Part shown: positions 61,980 to 64,000 of the stretch, one piece after another
Numbering within the stretch: the stretch's first letter is position 1
Layout of the letters: every line of letters starts with the position of its first letter
Assembly (NCBI RefSeq): GCF_039839375.1
Contig: NZ_JBDOQU010000012.1
Coordinates: 71,223 to 135,222 of the forward strand
Direction: 5' to 3'
DNA from: JBDOQU01 sp039839375
Lineage (GTDB): Bacteria; Pseudomonadota; Alphaproteobacteria; DSM-16000; Inquilinaceae
DNA length: 64,000 nucleotides
The notes under the pieces: generated by a model
What the model was told of the DNA's origin: nothing
Databases searched by the model: none
What the model saw: only the letters and a program-made list of their open reading frames with translations
Translations under genes and position numbers: made by a program

Positions 61980-63128
61980 ATGACCCTCAAGGTCGCCCGG
62001 CGGGGCGCGATCCCGCCCTTCATCGTCATGGACGTCATGACCGCCGCCGCGGAGCGGGAGCGCACCCATGGCGACGCCCTGCATCTGGAGGTCGGTCAAC
62101 CCTCCACCCCCGCGCCGCGCGGCGTGATCGAGGCGGCGAAGGCGGCGCTGGACCGCGACCGCATCGGCTACACCGTCGCGCTGGGCGTGCCGGAGCTGCG
62201 GGAGCGGATTGCCCGGCACTATGCCGAAACCTATGGCGTGGACATCCCGGTGCGCCGCATCGTGGCGACCACCGGCTCCTCCGGCGGTTTCATGCTGTCC
62301 TTCCTGGCGGCGTTCGAGATCGGGGACAGGGTGGCGCTGGCCGCCCCCGGCTATCCCGCCTACCGCAACATCCTGAAGGCGCTGGGGATCGAGGCGGTGG
62401 AGCTTCCGGCCGGGCCGGAGACGCGATTCCAGCCGACGGCCGCCATGCTGGAGGCGCTGGACCGCCCGATAGACGGGCTGATCGTCGCCAGCCCGGCCAA
62501 CCCGACCGGGACGATGCTTTCGGCGGACGAACTACGGGACCTTGCCGCCTACTGCCACGGCGCGGGGATCAGGCTGATCTCCGACGAGATCTACCACGGC
62601 ATCGTCTATGGAGAACCCGGTACCACCGCCGCCTCGGTCAGCGACAGCGCGGTCGTCATCAACAGCTTCTCCAAATATTTCTCGATGACCGGCTGGCGGC
62701 TGGGTTGGATGGTCGTGCCCGACGATCTGTCGCGCGCCGTGGAGTGCCTGGCGCAGAATTTGTTCATCTCCCCGCCGACCCTCTCCCAGCACGCCGCGGT
62801 CGCCGCCTTCGATTGCGTGGAGGAGCTGGACCGCAACGTCGCCCGCTACTCGGCGAACCGCCGGCTGCTGCTGGACGCGCTGCCGAAGGCGGGGCTGACC
62901 CGGCTGGCCCCGGCGGACGGGGCCTTCTACATCTATGCCGATGTCTCCCACCTGACCGACGACAGCGAGGCCTTCTGCCGGCGGATGCTGGCGGAAACCG
63001 GCGTCGCCGCCACGCCGGGCGTGGATTTCGACCCCGCGCGCGGCCACGGCACGGTCCGCTTTTCCTTCGCCGGCGCGACGGAGGATATGGGCGAGGCAGC
63101 CGACCGGCTGCGCCGCTGGCTTGGCTAG
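61980..63128 (+). CDS. Pyridoxal-phosphate aminotransferase (class I/II)
   Basis: 382 residues from the ATG at 61980, 16 bases after the upstream stop. Fold-type I aminotransferase: LHLEVGQPSTPAPRGVI, SPANPTGTM, the PLP lysine in INSFSKYFSMTGWRLGW, and a C-terminal arginine region HGTVRFSFAGA. It may be of the alanine, aromatic or methionine type; the substrate is not evident. It is a different paralogue from the aspC-like gene at 4976. Its stop overlaps the mtgA TTG start by 8 bases. Confidence 0.9.
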   Translation: MTLKVARRGAIPPFIVMDVMTAAAERERTHGDALHLEVGQPSTPAPRGVIEAAKAALDRDRIGYTVALGVPELRERIARHYAETYGVDIPVRRIVATTGSSGGFMLSFLAAFEIGDRVALAAPGYPAYRNILKALGIEAVELPAGPETRFQPTAAMLEALDRPIDGLIVASPANPTGTMLSADELRDLAAYCHGAGIRLISDEIYHGIVYGEPGTTAASVSDSAVVINSFSKYFSMTGWRLGWMVVPDDLSRAVECLAQNLFISPPTLSQHAAVAAFDCVEELDRNVARYSANRRLLLDALPKAGLTRLAPADGAFYIYADVSHLTDDSEAFCRRMLAETGVAATPGVDFDPARGHGTVRFSFAGATEDMGEAADRLRRWLG

Positions 63129-63825
63129 ACGCCCGAAACAAGGGGTGAAGCGCGGGGCGAAGCGCCGCATCGGCCGGGCGCTGATCGTTATCCTGGCGAT
63201 CGCGGTGGCCGTGCCGGCGGGGCTGATCGTGCTCTACCGGTTCGTGCCGGTGCCGCTCACGCCGCTGATGGTGATCCGGCTGGCGGAAGGCTACGGGCTG
63301 GAGAAGGACTGGGTGCCGCTGGAGCAGATATCGCCCCATTTGCCTGCCTCCATCCTGGCGTCGGAGGACAACCGATTCTGCCAGCATCTCGGCTTCGATG
63401 TCGCGGCGATCAACCGGGCGATCGAGGCGGCGCGGGACGGCGAAAGGCTGCGCGGCGCCAGCACCGTCACCATGCAGACGGCGAAGAACCTGTTCCTCTG
63501 GCCCCATCGCAGCTTCGTCCGCAAGGCGTTCGAGGCCTATCTGACGCCGATGCTGGAACTGATCTGGCCGAAGCGACGGATCCTGGAGGTCTATCTCAAC
63601 ATCGTGGAGTTCGGCCCCGGCATCTATGGCGCGGAAGCGGCGGCCCAATATCATTTCGGCAAACCGGCATCCGACCTGACCGCGCGGGAGGCGGCCCTCC
63701 TGGCCGTCGTGCTGCCCAACCCGCTGGAACTCTCCGCCTCCTCCCCCGGCAACTATGTCAGCAGCCGCGCCGCGACGATCCAGACCCGAGTCCAACAGTT
63801 GGGCGACACCATCGACTGCTATTGA
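63121..63825 (+). CDS. mtgA: Monofunctional peptidoglycan glycosyltransferase
   Basis: 234 residues from the TTG at 63121, which overlaps the aminotransferase by 8 bases. One N-terminal membrane helix (about 20-40, LIVILAIAVAVPAGLIVLY) anchors a GT51 domain: ILASEDNRFCQHLGFD with the catalytic Glu, GASTVTMQTAKNLFLW, KRRILEVYLNIVEFGPGIYGAEAAA and ALLAVVLPNP. It polymerises lipid II glycan chains without a transpeptidase domain. Length and motifs are complete. A family A repeat fragment follows. Confidence 0.95.
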   Translation: MARRPKQGVKRGAKRRIGRALIVILAIAVAVPAGLIVLYRFVPVPLTPLMVIRLAEGYGLEKDWVPLEQISPHLPASILASEDNRFCQHLGFDVAAINRAIEAARDGERLRGASTVTMQTAKNLFLWPHRSFVRKAFEAYLTPMLELIWPKRRILEVYLNIVEFGPGIYGAEAAAQYHFGKPASDLTAREAALLAVVLPNPLELSASSPGNYVSSRAATIQTRVQQLGDTIDCY

Positions 63826-63834
63826 GTACCAACG

Positions 63835-63872
63835 CCCCTCACCCAACCCTCTCCCACGAGGGGAGAGGGCTA
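63835..63872. repeat. Intergenic palindromic repeat, family A, truncated by an insertion sequence
   Basis: CCCCTCACCCAACCCTCTCC to GGGGAGAGGGCTA, the left part of a family A element. From 63873 the sequence departs from the family, where the IS-like sequence begins. The right half may lie beyond the window after the IS. Confidence 0.75.
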
Positions 63873-64000
63873 ACCTAGGTCTGAACCGGATAGATAGGTG
63901 ACAGAATAGACCGGAGAGATGGTTGACAGGTTTTCTTGTCGGCGAAGGAGGGCTTTGCCGATGCCGTTCAAGGAGACCTGTGTGATGGACGAGAAGCTGC
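63873..64000 (+). mobile_element. Left end of an IS481-type insertion sequence (continues outside window)
   Basis: Starts where the family A repeat breaks off. It contains non-coding sequence with GATAGATAGGTGACAG and GGTTGACAGG, a Shine-Dalgarno-like GAAGGAGG region, and then the transposase start at 63961. The terminal repeat cannot be defined without the other end. Confidence 0.65.
63961..64000 (+). CDS. IS481-family transposase, N-terminus only
   Basis: Encodes MPFKETCVMDEKL and continues past the window. This opening (MPxKET/ECxVMDExL) is typical of IS481 transposases with an N-terminal helix-turn-helix and a DDE integrase core. Only 13 residues are visible, so the family call rests on this short signature and the upstream IS-like end. 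Confidence 0.65.
   Translation, partial: MPFKETCVMDEKL

Noticed and set aside
3423..63872. Family A palindromes as a CRISPR array
   Set aside because: Copies are far apart, in both orientations, with no regular repeats and spacers, and no cas genes are present.

Overview
The window is GC-rich chromosomal DNA from an alphaproteobacterium, most likely of the Rhodospirillales or a close relative. The main reasons are the gene order NDUFA12-like / mlaD / DUF2155 / aat / accC / accB / aroQ, a LysR gene beside trxB, a clpS-clpA pair, the B12-dependent ribonucleotide reductase nrdJ, DUF1127 mini-proteins, and two families of short intergenic palindromic repeats of the kind common in this class. Nearly all of it is ordinary chromosome. 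There is no CRISPR array, rRNA, tRNA or prophage. Species could not be determined from the sequence alone.

Layout. 1-6.2 kb: a partial type II NADH dehydrogenase, the RNase P RNA gene (rnpB), uvrB, a lytic-transglycosylase-like protein, a tiny membrane protein and an aspartate-type aminotransferase. 6.3-12.4 kb: a single 2035-residue filamentous-haemagglutinin-type adhesin. 12.6-19.1 kb: a 5TM-PAS histidine kinase, an EF-G-like GTPase lacking the usual catalytic His, then a DUF898 membrane protein gene with an in-frame stop, followed 3 bases after its ancestral end by an M48 peptidase. 19.4-28.6 kb: a PAS_5 protein, a probable small structured RNA, LysR and trxB, an operon of ELM1-like protein / 2OG-Fe(II) oxygenase / 642-residue unknown, an Lrp regulator, a GFA protein and a membrane protein. 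28.8-32.1 kb: clpS, clpA and a guanine deaminase. 32.1-36.4 kb: a palindromic repeat interrupted by a 138-bp element with perfect terminal inverted repeats and a 9-bp target duplication, then a tightly overlapping minus-strand operon (GNAT, RidA, DUF482, TerB, GYF-AIM24). 36.5-39.7 kb: AI-2E-type exporter, phospholipase D and a lipoprotein. 39.9-46.0 kb: a signalling cluster (double-receiver hybrid kinase, lone receiver, DHp-receiver-adenylate cyclase, secreted beta-helix protein). 46.1-51.0 kb: nrdJ with a pair of NrdR-like boxes and two DUF1127 genes. 51.2-55.9 kb: the conserved NDUFA12 / mlaD / DUF2155 and aroQ-accB-accC-aat blocks. 56-63.8 kb: membrane protein, HAD hydrolase, maleylacetoacetate isomerase, DsbA, BepA-type protease, a degenerate gamma-glutamyltransferase-like lipoprotein, an aminotransferase and mtgA. 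The window ends inside an IS481-type insertion sequence that cuts into a palindromic repeat.

Most notable signals: (i) the DUF898 gene whose frame stays open and conserved on both sides of a TAA inside an AT-rich patch; (ii) the miniature transposable element with a clean empty site; (iii) an 11-bp operator-like sequence (CTGC-N3-GCA plus A or G) found about 95-115 bp upstream of three small genes and at the head of a predicted structured RNA; (iv) a cyclase with tandem DHp modules, one lacking its histidine, no ATPase domain, a receiver and a complete class III catalytic domain; and (v) a gamma-glutamyltransferase homologue without a recognisable nucleophile motif.
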